Source: Guadua angustifolia (taxonomy: Eukaryota > Streptophyta > Magnoliopsida > Poales > Poaceae). Taken from it: a stretch of DNA of 64,000 nucleotides. The stretch covers positions 1 to 64,000 of the forward strand of contig JAYEVE010000449.1 in assembly GCA_036346375.1 (NCBI GenBank). The letters are read 5' to 3'. A program made the translations under genes and the position numbers. Position 1 is the first letter of the stretch, and each line of letters starts with the position of its first letter. Below the pieces are notes generated by a model. The model was not told where the DNA came from. It was given only the letters and a program-made list of their open reading frames with translations, and searched no databases. Shown here in pieces: positions 12,626 through 24,531 of this stretch.

Positions 12626-13059
12626 AATTGTTCAAAACCAAAGCAAGCTCATTTCAAACCTGAGCATCACAAGTTCAAACACAATCAAATACTCATCACA
12701 AATATAGGTAGACTACCACATGGTCTCTCATGATTGCACACCAATTAAGACTTTAAGATTAATGTTTATAGCCTGCAATTTTTTCCATTAAGTTTATATA
12801 TAACTTCATTTGTCCACTGGCATTGAACAACAATAACTTTTAGGTGTGTAATGTTAAACCCAAACATTTGACAAATTCACACCGATAACTTGTAGTCCAA
12901 ATCCTATACAATTTGCATATCAATTTACGCTGCAACATTACTTTTTACAGGCAAATCAGGAAAATTTGATAAATAAAAACTTAACAAGATAAATACATGC
13001 ATAAATAAGCAAAAAATAGAAAAAAAAAAGGAGCTGCCTAACTAGCTCACATACTAGTG

Positions 13060-13200
13060 CCAAAACTATTGCCAATACTACTAATGCTTGTTAGTTGGTA
13101 CTAGTACTACTACTACTTGCTAATCGCTGTACTACTGCTAGTGCTACTTGCTGCCGGCTGCTGATGCTCCTACTAATACAGCTAAAACTTCCACGGAGCA
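13060..13200. repeat. Low-complexity ACT/GCT-rich stretch
   Basis: An irregular run of ACTACT, GCTACT and CTGCTG trinucleotides. The short frame across it (13095-13295) is compositionally biased and not credible as a protein. Confidence 0.5.
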
Positions 13201-13379
13201 GCACAAGATCCCGGCAAAAATTGAAAGGACTGTTTACTGTTAAAACTAGTAATGGAGACTGCATCAACATTGATCCTACACATGTCAGTACCTGAAAATG
13301 TCCTAGCTAGGCCAAGTCTAAAGTTTGTCGCCTCACTACTTCTCCACTTACATCTAGTAAAATCCTATATATAGAACAA

Positions 13380-13595
13380 AAACTCTAGAACACAAATTGA
13401 TCACCAAGAACACAAATCAGCAAGAACTAATTTGTATATTTATGCCCTTGCTTCTACATTCTGTAACTATGTAAGATGTAATTTACTCTCTAGAACACAA
13501 ATTGATCACCAAAAACACAAGTCAGCAAGAACTAATTTGTATATTTGCGTCCTTGCTTCTACATTCTGTAACTATGTAAGATGTAATTTACTACT
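13380..13595. repeat. Tandem duplication, ~108-bp unit, two copies
   Basis: Copy 1 (about 13380-13484) and copy 2 (about 13488-13594) both run from CTCTAGAACACAAATTGATC to ATGTAAGATGTAATTTAC with only a few substitutions. The near identity suggests a recent duplication. No coding potential is seen. Confidence 0.85.
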
Positions 13596-13599
13596 TGGA

Positions 13600-14785
13600 T
13601 AGATTCTGTTTGGTAAGTGTCCAGAAGAGAAACGGAGTGATAAGATTGAAATTATCTTGCAACAGTCATTTGAATGTGAGGTTGGACTTATAGTTAGCGG
13701 ATTTGATGTAAACCCCTACGAATCGCAAATGAATCCGTCGAACCCGAATCGGTTTAGGGTATAAGGTTCGTGTTCGTAGTGAAAATTGAAAGAAAAAATG
13801 ATACAGTGAACCGCGAATCCAAATCCCGCACTGTGACTCAAACGAAACATGTTACTAATAACTATGGTTGCAGGTATATCATAATTCCAACGAAGTATTT
13901 GGGTTTTCATGTTTCAGATGATAGACTTCAATTGTTAGATTGGGAAATTTTGGTTGCGAAAATTTTGAAAAGGTTGGATTTTTGGTTGACAATATAGAGG
14001 AAAAGTTGGATTTTTGCTTGGAAGGGGAGGTTACTTTCAATTGGTAGCAAGTTGGCTCTTCTTCATTCCTGTTTAAGTACGTAGTATACCTACCTACTTC
14101 ACGCCCCTGTTCTACAATGCCTAAGACCATAATAAATATTAAATTGAATAGATATTATCATAGAAAATTTTTTTTGGATAAGTTTAAATATGAGTAAAGT
14201 GCAATATGAGCCCCTAAACTTATGGTGAAGTACCACTTAAGGTTTCATTAAATTTAATCTGGTAGGTCCCTAACTTGCAAAACCATGTCACTTAGGTCAT
14301 TTCGAATTTTCTAAGTTGACTAAGAAGTTTCTAAGTTGACTAAAATGCAGATGTTACGCTGAAATAAACGTATGACTATCGTGTTGATTATTATGTGACA
14401 TAAAATTGCCACATTGATCATCGACCTTAACGACTGATATTAGTTGAACACATTGATCTACTAAATGGCATTCCACCACTTTTAGCTAATAAAGTCATTA
14501 AACGTACCTTCAAATTGTTGTCTGCAGAATGATGAACATTATTACGATTTAATCACCTAAGTCTCATAAATTGCAAGTTTGGGACTAAAGTAGCACTATA
14601 TTACAATTTTAGGGACCTCACAAGTTAATTTTTAAGTTCAAAGATATAAAGATACCACACTGCAATTTCTCGGTTAAAATTAAGAGTGTGGCAATAGTTA
14701 TAAATTTGTCTATGGAACATTTCAATCTTTGTTATTGGTGAAACATTTCAATTTGTCATAAAGGCTACCGTACTTTGTAAACTTC
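13600..14785. other. Intergenic sequence, no gene recognised
   Basis: Short overlapping frames on both strands near 13716-14130 are A/T-rich and lack motifs. Nothing else is recognised. Confidence 0.4.
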
Positions 14786-14790
14786 CCTTC

Positions 14791-15068
14791 ACATTAATTT
14801 GTCAACTTCATTACGTGATTTTGTCCAAGCCGCCTCTCTTTTATGCCCAAGGAGGAGCAGAAGATTCTTAAAAGCAATCCTTAATGCCGGCGGAGCCAAA
14901 TCAATCTTTATCGGTAAAACAGTCCAATTTGTCAAAAGAACTACCAAACTTTTGTCAAATTCACTTAACATTTGTCAACTCCGTTACGTGATTTTGTCCA
15001 AGCGGCCTCTCTCTTTTTACATCCAAGGAGCAGCAGAAGCTTCTTTGGAGAAATCCTTAATGCTAGCT
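14791..15068. repeat. Imperfect tandem duplication upstream of the displaced subtilase upstream copy
   Basis: The segment 14797-14890 (TTGTCAACTTCATTACGTGA ... ATCCTTAATGCCGG) recurs in diverged form at 14973-15068 (TTGTCAACTCCGTTACGTGA ... ATCCTTAATGCTAG), about 175 bp apart. The second copy runs directly into the 15030-15292 segment that is duplicated in front of the subtilase gene. Confidence 0.75.
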
Positions 15069-15292
15069 TCCTTCCTGACTAAAATTTGATCAGGTCATTA
15101 CATCAGAAACCTCAATATTATATCCAGTTTGGTAGTTGTTTAAGCGTGGTGGACCTAATCAAAAGCATGATGCTTTCTACATGGACATAATCCAGTCTTT
15201 ATCACTTGTAACCTACGTTTGAAACAAGATAATGTCTTCTTTTGAAGTGTTCTTGCATGCACCTCATGCATGATTGCTCATGGCTGCTATAT
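15030..15292 (+). repeat. Displaced copy of the subtilase upstream region (copy A)
   Basis: These 263 bp match 24532-24800 almost base for base, from GCAGCAGAAGCTTC to GGCTGCTATAT, with a handful of substitutions and small indels (for example a 3-bp difference near the TTCCTGAC motif). Copy B lies directly in front of the subtilase start codon. Copy A leads instead into a truncated copia LTR. It is either the promoter of a lost tandem subtilase copy or a local duplication. Confidence 0.9.
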
Positions 15293-15507
15293 CCAGACGC
15301 CTCAAATCCGAACTTACCATATCTTTGGATACCGTATCTCCTACAATTTCGAAATCCTAATTGGCTATATAATGTCACCTTATGTACTTGTAATCTTTGA
15401 ACCAAAAATAGTGCATTTGTCTCCCGTGGTTTTTTCTCGCAAGGATTTTCCACGTAAAACTTTGTGTCTCCCTTTTGTACGTGTGTTTTGCATCTACAAA
15501 CCTAACA
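15289..15507 (+). repeat. Copia 5' LTR, truncated at its outer edge
   Basis: Sequence from ATATCC (15289) to CCTAACA (15507) aligns at its start with the 3' LTR at 23378 onward. The 3' LTR begins TGTTAGACAG; these ten bases are missing here, and copy A of the subtilase upstream sequence joins directly within a shared ATAT. The join looks like microhomology-mediated recombination. Confidence 0.85.
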
Positions 15508-15509
15508 AG

Positions 15510-15521
15510 TGGTATCAGAGC
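15510..15521 (+). other. Primer binding site (initiator tRNA-Met type)
   Basis: TGGTATCAGAGC is the standard plant copia primer site, complementary to the 3' end of initiator tRNA-Met. It lies two bases after the LTR end. Confidence 0.95.
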
Positions 15522-16061
15522 ATACCTGGGGGTTTCGATCTGCGCCGCCGGCTTCATCGCGCATCTGCGCAGTCCTCCACTCGCGCCAGCCTCTGTCGCT
15601 CCTGCGCCGGATTTCGCGCCCCTCCGTCGCTCCTGCGCCGTCTTCCACACCGGCCTTCGGTGCTCCCACCTTCGCGTCCAGCTCGGCGCCTCAGTCGGCA
15701 CCGTCCTGTGTCGCCTGGTCGTCGACATTGCCCGAGCGCGCGTGCCTGCTTCCACACCCCTCCGTGCGCGCTCAAGTTGCTACAGCGTCTGAGCTCCTTG
15801 CGCAGTCGCTCGCTCGCGTCGGCCGAGGCGCCGGATGTCCTCACCATCGCACATCTCGGCCAACGCGCACTTCGGCCTCAGCGTCGCTCGGCCTGTGAGG
15901 CCTACAACTGCGCCTCTGTCAGCTGGCCCCAGCCTCGTGCCTCTACGCGACGCATCGCTGCCGCCTTCCAGCGACCACCGGCGACCTCGCGCGGCCATCA
16001 GCCCGCGTCGGCCCCGACGCGCACCAGTCCGACACCGCTCCACACCTCCAGCGCTGTCCTC

Positions 16062-18945
16062 TGTAACGGACCGTCCTTTTTAGGGGTGCGTTTAAATACC
16101 GTAACAGCTATCTAGGATTTTAACTGTCGGTAATCAAGAGTACATTGCCAGGTAAAGAACGAACTTTAGATACTTGTATAAATAAATAAGGCTTGACAGC
16201 CAGAGTTTTACAAAAGAGCGCAACATGCGCCTAATTACATTACAAAAATTGCCCACAAAAAAAGGTCTGAGCAGTAGATCAAATCCTCAAAACCAAAGAC
16301 AATCGCCATCTACGATCTCCTGGAAATCTCTGGCTTCTTGAAAGTCTAAAGGGGGAGGTAGGGAGCAAGGGTGAGTACAACAGTACTCAATAAACCACAC
16401 GAAAAATTCTGAATATTACATGCAAGAGTTTATAAGGGCTAGTACAGGTTCATAATTATTATAGATGCAAGTTTTTAAGAACAATTTTAATTACATTTGA
16501 AACACAAACCATAAAATAAGTAGCACCAGGGGGTTTTCTGTAAAAATCTAGTGTTTCGACCAGTTTTATTATTAACACTAATTTGAGCTCAGATTCGGGT
16601 ATCACCCTAGATTAACTTAGCTTCATTAACCGGAAGCACGGCGTAACCGATTACAATTTATTTGACTCTGCAGAGTTGCTCAACTTTATCCACAAGATAT
16701 CTACGGCCTTTAGTGTCATGCAATTAACATGCAACTTATATGCATGCGGCCGACCGAGATGATCATAGCCGTTCATTGAACTTCCCCTCTTTAGCTCCTA
16801 TCCAGTAAGCTATCCAAGATCCGCAATATCCAGGACCCGCTGGCCGACGCGGGAGACGCGATCTGGACATTGAGAATACCCACTGTTGCGTGAACCGCCG
16901 AAATGGCTCCTCCATTTTCGTTCCGCCCCCATTGCTCTGCGTTCCATTGCATCACCAGCCCATGGCAGGTACTTCCTATAGGTATTCCAAGGGAAAGTAC
17001 AACGTACTGAGCTACGTTGGAATAGGTTAACAGGACTGACCGTCCCAACCTGTGGTTGAGCGATTACCGAAGTTATTTACTTTGCCCAAAGCGGTTAGTC
17101 CTTAATGAGCCAAAGACCAAGTCACATCCACATCACACCCTTGGTACCCACTGTACCGCCACCATCCCATCCATTGACTTTTCATCGGTTGGGGGTCGGA
17201 CCCGTAGCCACCTTCACGTGGGTAGTCCAACACTGTCCCCCTAACCGTAGCATATTTGAAAATGAGCACCGAGTTGATACTCGACGCTTTTGAGTAAAAG
17301 AACTGATGTGATGAATAATTATAGCTAATCTACGATGGTTCAATAATTGTATAATCTAGGTTATCAAGGAGAATAAGGTTTATCAACAGGTTTGCAGAAA
17401 TTTAGGTGTTAACTAAACATGTCATTCAAAATTATCTCATTTTGTAGTTTTCGAGGATACTAAAATAATGCAGTAAGAAAATACATACTAAAGTATCAAA
17501 TACTGGGTTCAAGGGTGCGGCTTGCCTTGCGGGGTTGAGGGTTCTCCTAGGGAGAAGTGGTCGACGTCGCGTCTGGTCTCGAACGGCTCTAGCTCCTGGT
17601 ATGGCTCCAAGGACTGCTTCTGCTCTGGGATTCGTGCCAAGGGTTACTTCGACATCGGATCTAGCGCAAGAAAACGTAACCAATAAATAAACGAATAAAA
17701 AACAAACAAAGAAAAAAGAACAGAAAAAGAATCGGAGAGAAAATGGCCGGAACAGGGTTCAAGGGTATTTTGGAAATTGTTTGGACTTGATATGGCGAAA
17801 CAGAGACTATTTTTGGACTCAGGGGCTCGAAATAGTCAAGAATATGTATTTTTGGATTTTTGGGGATTTTCTGAAATTTAATTTGAATTTTTGGATTTTA
17901 ATTAATAATTAAATCCGAAAATTGGAATTACAAACTAGAATTGAAAAAGGAAAAAAGAAATGCAACATGGGCCGCACAGTGTTCGTGAATCCGGCTGTCA
18001 GGCGCCCGTGGATCGAGGCCACGGCCAGTAGAGCCGGCAGGCCTACAAGTGCACGGAGCCTGCAAGCGGGCCCCACGAGAGCTGGGCCATCGACATGAAC
18101 GGGCGGCAGCGACGAGGGAGAGCGGAGAGGCTGGCAAGCGAGTCCCACAGCACCGAGAGGCTGACGAGGCGGGTCCGCTGTCAGCGTCACGTGGGGAGGC
18201 TTGGCCGAAGCGAGGCGGCGTGGACGCGAGGAGTCGCCGGCGCGAGGGAAGAAGACCTCGCCGCGGGCGAAGGAGGGAGCGAATCGGCGGGAGAGATAGC
18301 GGAGGGGGAAGAGGGAAGCGCGAGGAGGCAGAAGAGGGGCTCACCTCGGCGGATGGGTGAGGGAGGAGGCGGGGCGAGCTCGGCTTTAAAGCAGCGGAGG
18401 AGGAGAGAGGGAGCGGCGGGGGAAGCGACGTTCGGCCGTGAGGAGAAGACAAAGACGGGAAAAGATCGTGAGAGGGGAGATGTTTGCTTGTGCGTCAGAG
18501 GGAGCAAAGGCGGTAGGATGGGCGAAACAGCGCCAAAAGCGGAGTGGGCAGACGGGAGGCGTCTGCCGGCGATGGGACGGAGGGGACGCAACGGAGATGA
18601 CGACCGCGATGGGACGGGATGGGGGAAACGGACCGGCCAGGGTGAAAGCCGAGGAGAGCGGATCTGGCCCGAGGAGAGGCGAAGAAATGGGCTCTGAGAG
18701 AAACGGCTGGAGGAAGGAAGGCGGGAAGGGCGACGACGGGCGAGCGGCAAAGCAAGAAGGTGGGGCGTGGGCGAGAGGTGAAAACGGAGAGGCCGGAAGG
18801 GGAAGGCGGGTTTGGGGAGGGACTTTCCTAAAAGGGAAAGTCTTCAAAATAATACGAGAAAATGCGAGGAAAATCCGGAAAATCAGAAAAAAAATCCGAA
18901 TAAAATTAAAAAGGGAAAATGTTTTGAAATTTTAGGGGTATTTCA
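16062..18945 (-). mobile_element. Probable solo LTR of a large gypsy-type family, nested in the copia leader
   Basis: The insertion reads TGTAACGGACCG at the left and GGGGTATTTCA at the right, so it starts with TG and ends with CA. It splits the copia leader, whose GC-rich sequence resumes at 18946. Flanking pentamers are TCCTC and GCCTC (4 of 5 match). Read on the - strand it begins TGAAATACCCCTAAAATTTC, like the TGTAACATCCCAAAATTTG start of the LTR fragment at 23462, pointing to the same broad family. ORFs within (for example 18095-18697) are GC-rich shadows with no recognised domain. No gag-pol is present, which is why a solo LTR is favoured over a complete element. Confidence 0.65.
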
Positions 18946-19329
18946 GCCTCTCTTGCCGACGCCACCGCTCCGGCCTTCAGCGCGACGCTCCGCCCGCACA
19001 CCTGTGAAGTCTCGAGACTTGCGCTCGTGGGAGAGCCTGAGAGGAACCGAGAGTCGAGAGACCGAACCGGATTTGAATCAGATCCGGAAACTCTATTTCA
19101 ATTGGTTTTGGCATCCAGTCCAGCTCCAAAAGTTCTCTAGCTCCAGTTCAATTCACGGCTCCGTTTGTGGTCCCGCCAGCTTCGACTCCAAAGAAGCAGA
19201 GCAAAATTTGCTATGCGCACCCGAGGTGTACTAGAACGTACAGAAAATTACTACGCGCACACACAGCACACCAAGAAGTTTTTTTCAGAACCTATTATAT
19301 TTTTTGATCTGCATTTTTTATTCTCCGCC

Positions 19330-20120
19330 ATGTCATCTACTAAATTTGATATTGAGAAGTTCGATGGCAAGATCAGTTTTCGATATGGCAGGTTCAAATG
19401 AAAGCCATTCTTACACAGGTGGGCGTTAGAAAAGCACTTTCAGCTAAACCGACGACAATGTCAGATGAACAATGGGAAGAACTTGACCAGAAAGCCCTCT
19501 CCGCCATACAGCTCAGCTTGTCTACAGATATTCTGCGTGGAGTCATTCATGAGGCTACCGCCGCAAAACTGTGGCAAAAATTGAAAGACTTGTACATGAA
19601 GAAAAGTCTCGCCAACAAATTGCGCTTTAAAGAACGTCTGTACACAATTCGCATGTCGGAAGGTACCTCTATTTAGTCTCATCTTAATGAGTTTAATTCA
19701 CTCATCATTGATCTTGAGAAATTAGAGATGAAAATTGATGATGAAGATAAGGCTATTTTGTTGGTCATCTCTTTGCCTGCTACCTTTAAGCATTTAAAGG
19801 AAATTATGCTTTATAGCAATCATGATACCCTTAGTTTTGAGAATGTTAAATCAAATTTATTGTCTACGGAGAAATTTGATATTGATTCTCGTTCTGAAGT
19901 TAAGGCTGAGAGGTTAATTGTTAGAGGTAGAACTCCACATAAAGGCAATTCTCATATATCACAGTCTAGATCTAAATCAAGAGGACATAAACCCAACAAT
20001 TTTTGTCGTTATTGCAAGACACCTGGTCATGTTATTGCTCAGTGTTACAAGTTGAAAAATATGGCAGATAAAGATAAAAAGACACATTCTGATAAATCTG
20101 CTGAGGCTAATCTTGTTGAA
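19330..20120 (+). pseudogene. Copia gag (UBN2-like capsid plus zinc knuckle), disrupted
   Basis: Translation starts at ATG 19330 with MSSTKFDIEKFDG, typical of copia Gag. A stop falls at about 19399. The frame then resumes (LTQVGVRKALSAKP; KLWQKLKDLYMKKSLANKL), and a further in-frame stop occurs at about 19674. The next frame (from 19728) carries the CCHC zinc knuckle CRYCKTPGHVIAQC at about 20007-20048. The order and motifs are normal for Gag, but at least two stops separate the segments. Confidence 0.9.
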
Positions 20121-21560
20121 AATGAATCTGATGGTGAGGCTCTAATTATCACTTCCAACTTGAAGAATCAAACTACATGGATTATTGATTCAGTTTGCAC
20201 GTTTCATATTTGTCCATATAAAGAGTGCTTCTCTACTTATGATTCTGTTGGTAGTGGTGAAATTGTGATTGCTGATGAGTCTCCACTTGAAATTGTTGGC
20301 ATCGGTTCTATTGAAATCAAAACCCATGATGGCGTTGTTAGGACTCTTTTAAATGTTCGTCATGTTCTTAGAATGAAAAGAAATCTTATTTCTTTGGGCA
20401 CCATAGAATCTTTGGGTTATAAATATACTGGTGAAAATGGTGTTCTTAAGATTTCTAAAGGCAATCTTGTTGTTATGAAAGCCAATAGAATCAATAGTCT
20501 TTATTACTTGTAAGGTTCTACAGTTACAGGTTCTGCAGCTGTTTCTACAATTGCATCAAATCCTCAGAGCACCAAGGTTTGGCATATCTACTTGGGTCAT
20601 ATGAGTGAGAAATATATGTATCTTTTATGTAAGAAAGAACTTTTACATGACATTGACAAACTTGATTTCTGTGAACATTGTGTTTTTGGCAAACAAAAGA
20701 GAGTCAGTTTTTCTGTGTCAACTCATCAGACTAAAGGAATTCTTGATTATATTCATTCTGATCTTTGGGGTCATTCTAGATTTCCTTCTATTGGAGGTTG
20801 TGAATACATGATTACCTTCATTGATGATTTTTCTTGCAAAGTTTGGGTTTATTTCCTGAAACATATGCATGAAGCCTTATTAGTATTCAAGAAGTGGAAA
20901 GTTTTGATCGAAAATTAAACTAGTAGAAAAATCAAGAAACATAGAACTGACAATGGATTGGAATTTTGTAGTGGTGAGTTTGATCATTTTTGTGCTAATC
21001 ATGGTATTGCTAGACATTTGACTGTTCCGGTAAACCTCAGTAGAATGGTGTGGCAGAGCGTATGAATCGCACTCTTCTGGAAAGAGCCCGTTGCATGCTT
21101 TCAAATATAGGTTTATGGAATAAACATGCTCTATGGGCTGAGACTATTTCTGCAGTCTCTTATTTGATTAATCGCTCTCCAAATTCAGCCATTGACTTTA
21201 AGATTCCAGACGACGTTTGGTCAGGTAAACCAGTTGATTACTCTAATTTGAGAATTTTTTGTTGTCCTGCTTATGCTCATGTTAATGGTGGAAAATTAGA
21301 GCCTAGAGCAAGAAAATGTATATTTGTTGGATATGGGTCTGGTGTCAAAGGATATTGTTTATGATGTTCTGATTCTCGCAAATTAATCATTAGTCGTGAT
21401 GTTACTTTTCACGAAGATGCTTTACTTTCACCTGGTAGTGACAGTGATGATTGTTCACCACAAATGAATCTGGAACTTCTGAAGCTGCTGAAAGAAATGC
21501 AGAATTTGAGGTAGTTTTGCCTACCATTGATAATGATTCTTCTAGTGGTTCTTCTTCATA
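20121..21560 (+). pseudogene. Copia protease and integrase, disrupted
   Basis: The protease segment reads TTWIIDSVCTFHIC at about 20176-20217. The catalytic triplet normally Asp-Ser-Gly is Asp-Ser-Val here, which should inactivate it. A stop at 20513 ends this frame. The GAG-pre-integrase and integrase segments follow with YIHSDLWG (first catalytic Asp), FIDDFS, then in a shifted frame HRTDNGLEFC (second Asp region) and MAERMNRTLLERARCML. At least two frame changes and several stops are visible between 20513 and 21365. Confidence 0.9.
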
Positions 21561-23288
21561 ACCAATTTTAGCACCTAGTGGTTCTTTATCACAATCAGTT
21601 TCTGCACCCTCTAGTACTAATGATCATTGTATTGCTCGAGATAGACCAAGAAGAAATATCCAATTACCTGCTAGATATCGCGACACTAATAATATGGCAT
21701 GTTATGCTCTTCTTGTTGCACAAGATATTTGTGATACTTTTGAACCTTCTTCTTATTATGAAACTATCTCATATGAAAAATTTTCTAAGTGGTTGACAGC
21801 TATGAATGAAGAAATATTGAGCCTTCATAAAAACAATACATAGGATTTGGTTAAGCTTCCAAAAGGTAAGAAACCTTTAAAGTGCAAATAGATTTATAAG
21901 AAGAAGGATGGTATTTCTGGAGTTGAACCTGCAAGATGGAAAGCCCGTTTAGTGTTAAAAGGTTTTGACCAAAGAGAAGGTATTGATTTCAATGAAAATT
22001 TTTTACCTGTTGTTCGCCACTCTTCTATTCGGGTTATACTTGCAATTGTTGCTTTATTTGACTTGGAATTAGAGCAACTTGATATTAAAACTGCTTTCTT
22101 ACATGGAGGTTTAGAAGAAGAGATTTTTATGACACAATCTGAGGGTTTCGCTACTCCTGGAAAAGAGGATTTAGTTTGTCATTTGAAAAAATCTCTTTAT
22201 GGCCTTAAACAAGCTTCTAGGCAGTGGTACAAAAGGTTTTATTCCTTTATGATTGCACAACAGTATTCTCACAGTAATTATGATAACTGTGTTTACTTCA
22301 AATAGTTTTCAAATGGTTCATTTCTTTCTTTGCTGCTCTATGTTGATGATATGCTCATTGCTTCTCACGACAAGTCACTGATTAAACAGTTGAAGGCTCA
22401 ACTTAGTCATGAGTTTGAAATGAAAGATCTTGGTCCAACAAAGAAAATTCTTGGGATGAAAATTCAACGTGATCGCAAAGTTGGTACATTATTTCTATCT
22501 CAAAAAAATTACATTGAGAAGGTACTTGACAGATTTAATCTCAGTAATTGCAAACCTATTTCTACACCATTTGCCTCACACTTTAAGTTACCTTCAAGTC
22601 AGTGTCCTATTAATGAAGAAGACAAAGACTATATGTCTCGTGTTCCTTACTCTAGTGCAATTGGTAATCTCATGTATACTATAATTTGCACTAGACCAGA
22701 TTTAGCTCATTCTGTTAGCGCTGTTAGCAAATTTATGCATAATCCTGGCAAAGAGCATTGGAATGCAGTTAAGTGAATTCTTCGTTATTTGAAAGGCACT
22801 TCTAATTTTGGCTTGATGTTTGATAAGAATAAAGTGAAGACAAATGATGTTCTTGGGTTTGTTGATTCTAATTATACTGGTGATCTTGATAAAAGAAGGT
22901 CAATTTCGGATATATCTTCTCATTATGTGGTTCTAGTCGATTGGAAAGCATCCTTACAATGACTATTGCGCTCTTTCTACTCTTGAGCGGAATATATTTC
23001 ACTCATCAAGGTGTTAAGGAAGCTATTTGGTTGTGAGGTCTGGTTTCTGAACTTAGTATTAAACAAGATACTCTTACTGTTTTTTGTGATAGCCCAAGTG
23101 CTATTTGTTTGACTAAGAATGATATGTATCATACCAAGATCAAGCACATTGATATCAAGTATCACTTTATTCGTGATGTTGTCGCTGAAAGACAAGTAGT
23201 TGTGGGAAAAATACATACTGATGAAAATCCTGCAGACATACTGATCAAGACACTTTCAAAAACCAAGTTCAAGCATTGTCTTAACTAG
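21560..23288 (+). pseudogene. Copia reverse transcriptase and RNase H, disrupted
   Basis: The RT segment includes GFDQREGIDF, QLDIKTAFLHG, SLYGLKQASRQW and the catalytic YVDDM (about 22339-22353), followed by the conserved GMKIQRDRKVGTLFLSQ. The RNase H part includes AIGNLMYTIICTRPDLA, LRYLKGTSNFGL, and near the end IKHIDIKYHFIRD. In-frame stops occur near 21841, 22303, 22774 and in the RNase H part. The frame closes with a TAG at 23286-23288. Confidence 0.92.
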
Positions 23289-23367
23289 GTTGGTATTGAT
23301 AGTGCTTAATTACCCTTCAGGGTTTCATGGAGACATTTCATTATGGATTTTGAGTCAAGAGGAGGTT

Positions 23368-23461
23368 TGTTAGACAGATATCCGGATGCCTCAAATCCTA
23401 ACTTACTATATCTTTGGATATCGTATCTCCTAGAATTTCATAATCCTAATTGGCTATATAT
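23368..23461 (+). repeat. Copia 3' LTR, truncated
   Basis: It begins TGTTAGACAG directly after a purine-rich stretch (AAGAGGAGG, 23358-23366), the polypurine tract position. It follows the 5' LTR closely up to GGCTATATA, then breaks at 23461 into unrelated TGTAACATCCC sequence. Confidence 0.9.
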
Positions 23462-24531
23462 TGTAACATCCCAAAATTTGCTTTTTCTGGATTTATTATG
23501 TTTTCCCCTTTTATCAGAATTTTCTGAGAATTTATTTAATTCATTTTCTATTTATTGAATTAGGCCATTTGCTAACTTTTATTTGTTCAGTGAAAAGTGT
23601 TGATGATCTTTTGTTGAAAATATTTTATTTGGGTTCTAATTGTCTCAAAGTATCTTTTGGAATTTTTGTGGATTTTTCTGGCATTTTTGCTATTTATTTA
23701 GGCTTTGTTTATTTACCTATATTATTTTAATTCAAAAATATTTTAAAATCCTTAGAATAGTGTTTGGGCGATAAACCTGGTCGGGCCCACGTTCTCTTGT
23801 GACCATTTAATCGCATCGCCGCCTGTGGCACCAAAGTTAGTTGTTCAAACCCTAACCCACGGCCGTTCGATCTTGATCGGACGTCTGTCATTGCGTCAAG
23901 TCGCCGCTTGCTATCGCCCATCGATCTACCGCCGCGTGGACGCCTGCGATCATGCCACATCGTCCTAACCGAATCCCCGCCGGATTCCGCCGACCGTCGC
24001 GCGGTTTCCCTAGCAAATCCGCCTCGAGCCCCTATTTATTGCCGCCGCCACCTCGTGTTCGCCGCCAGGCTTCGCCGGTTGCCGAGATGCTCCGCCGCCG
24101 TTTTTACTTCGTTTCGCCGCCGTTAAGCCGCCTCCATCGTCGTCGTTGGTTCATTTGGGTTCACCGTGCCGAGACACGTTGATCAAGTCGCCAAGCATCG
24201 CCGGAGCTACCCTAGAACGCCGTCATCGTGGTCATCTTTCTCATCTCCGGTGAACCAGCCCAGTCGCGCCATCACCGCCGTTCCGAGCCTCGTCGACCGT
24301 TGGATCTTCAATCAACCGTCCAGATTCAGCCACGTCGCCGCCTGCAACAGTAAACAACTTTTTCTGCCATAACCATTAGATCTTGATCGTGCGGTTTGGA
24401 TTCCATCATGTAGAAATGCATTAGATCGAATCTTAGTGGTCGGATCTGTCGCGTAGGGCTTAGATTGTGCCTCGTGTGTGCGTCGCGGCTTCACCTGCAT
24501 AGCCGTTGGATTAGATCTGGACGATCGTAGT
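23462..24531 (+). mobile_element. Truncated gypsy-type LTR fragment (TGTAACATCCC family)
   Basis: The segment starts TGTAACATCCCAAAATTTG, a common start of large grass gypsy LTRs, and goes from an AT-rich first 300 bp to a GC-rich part containing repeats of CGTTCGATCTTGATC / GTTGGATCTTC. It ends abruptly at the start of subtilase upstream copy B. No target duplication or other LTR end is visible. It carries no supported ORF. Confidence 0.6.

Larger units (their letters stand above)
15289..23461 (+). mobile_element. Ty1/copia LTR retrotransposon, decayed, with nested LTR insertion
   Basis: The 5' LTR is followed by a primer binding site, a GC-rich leader, gag-pol in copia order (gag, protease, integrase, reverse transcriptase, RNase H) and a 3' LTR. 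The leader contains a probable solo LTR (16062-18945). Both outer LTR edges are damaged: the 5' LTR lacks about 10 outer bases and the 3' LTR stops after about 94 bp where another LTR begins. No target duplication survives. The coding region has several stops and frameshifts, so the copy is not autonomous. Confidence 0.92.

Noticed and set aside
15510..15521. Possible tRNA gene at TGGTATCAGAGC
   Set aside because: Only the 12-base primer site is present, with no cloverleaf around it; the same holds at 63915.
15270..16115. 281-codon + strand ORF
   Set aside because: It runs from copy A through the copia LTR, the primer site and the GC-rich leader, so it crosses unrelated elements. It is a GC-rich shadow.
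18095..18935. Long Arg/Gly-rich ORFs on both strands
   Set aside because: They lie inside the probable solo LTR, overlap on both strands, and show no motif.
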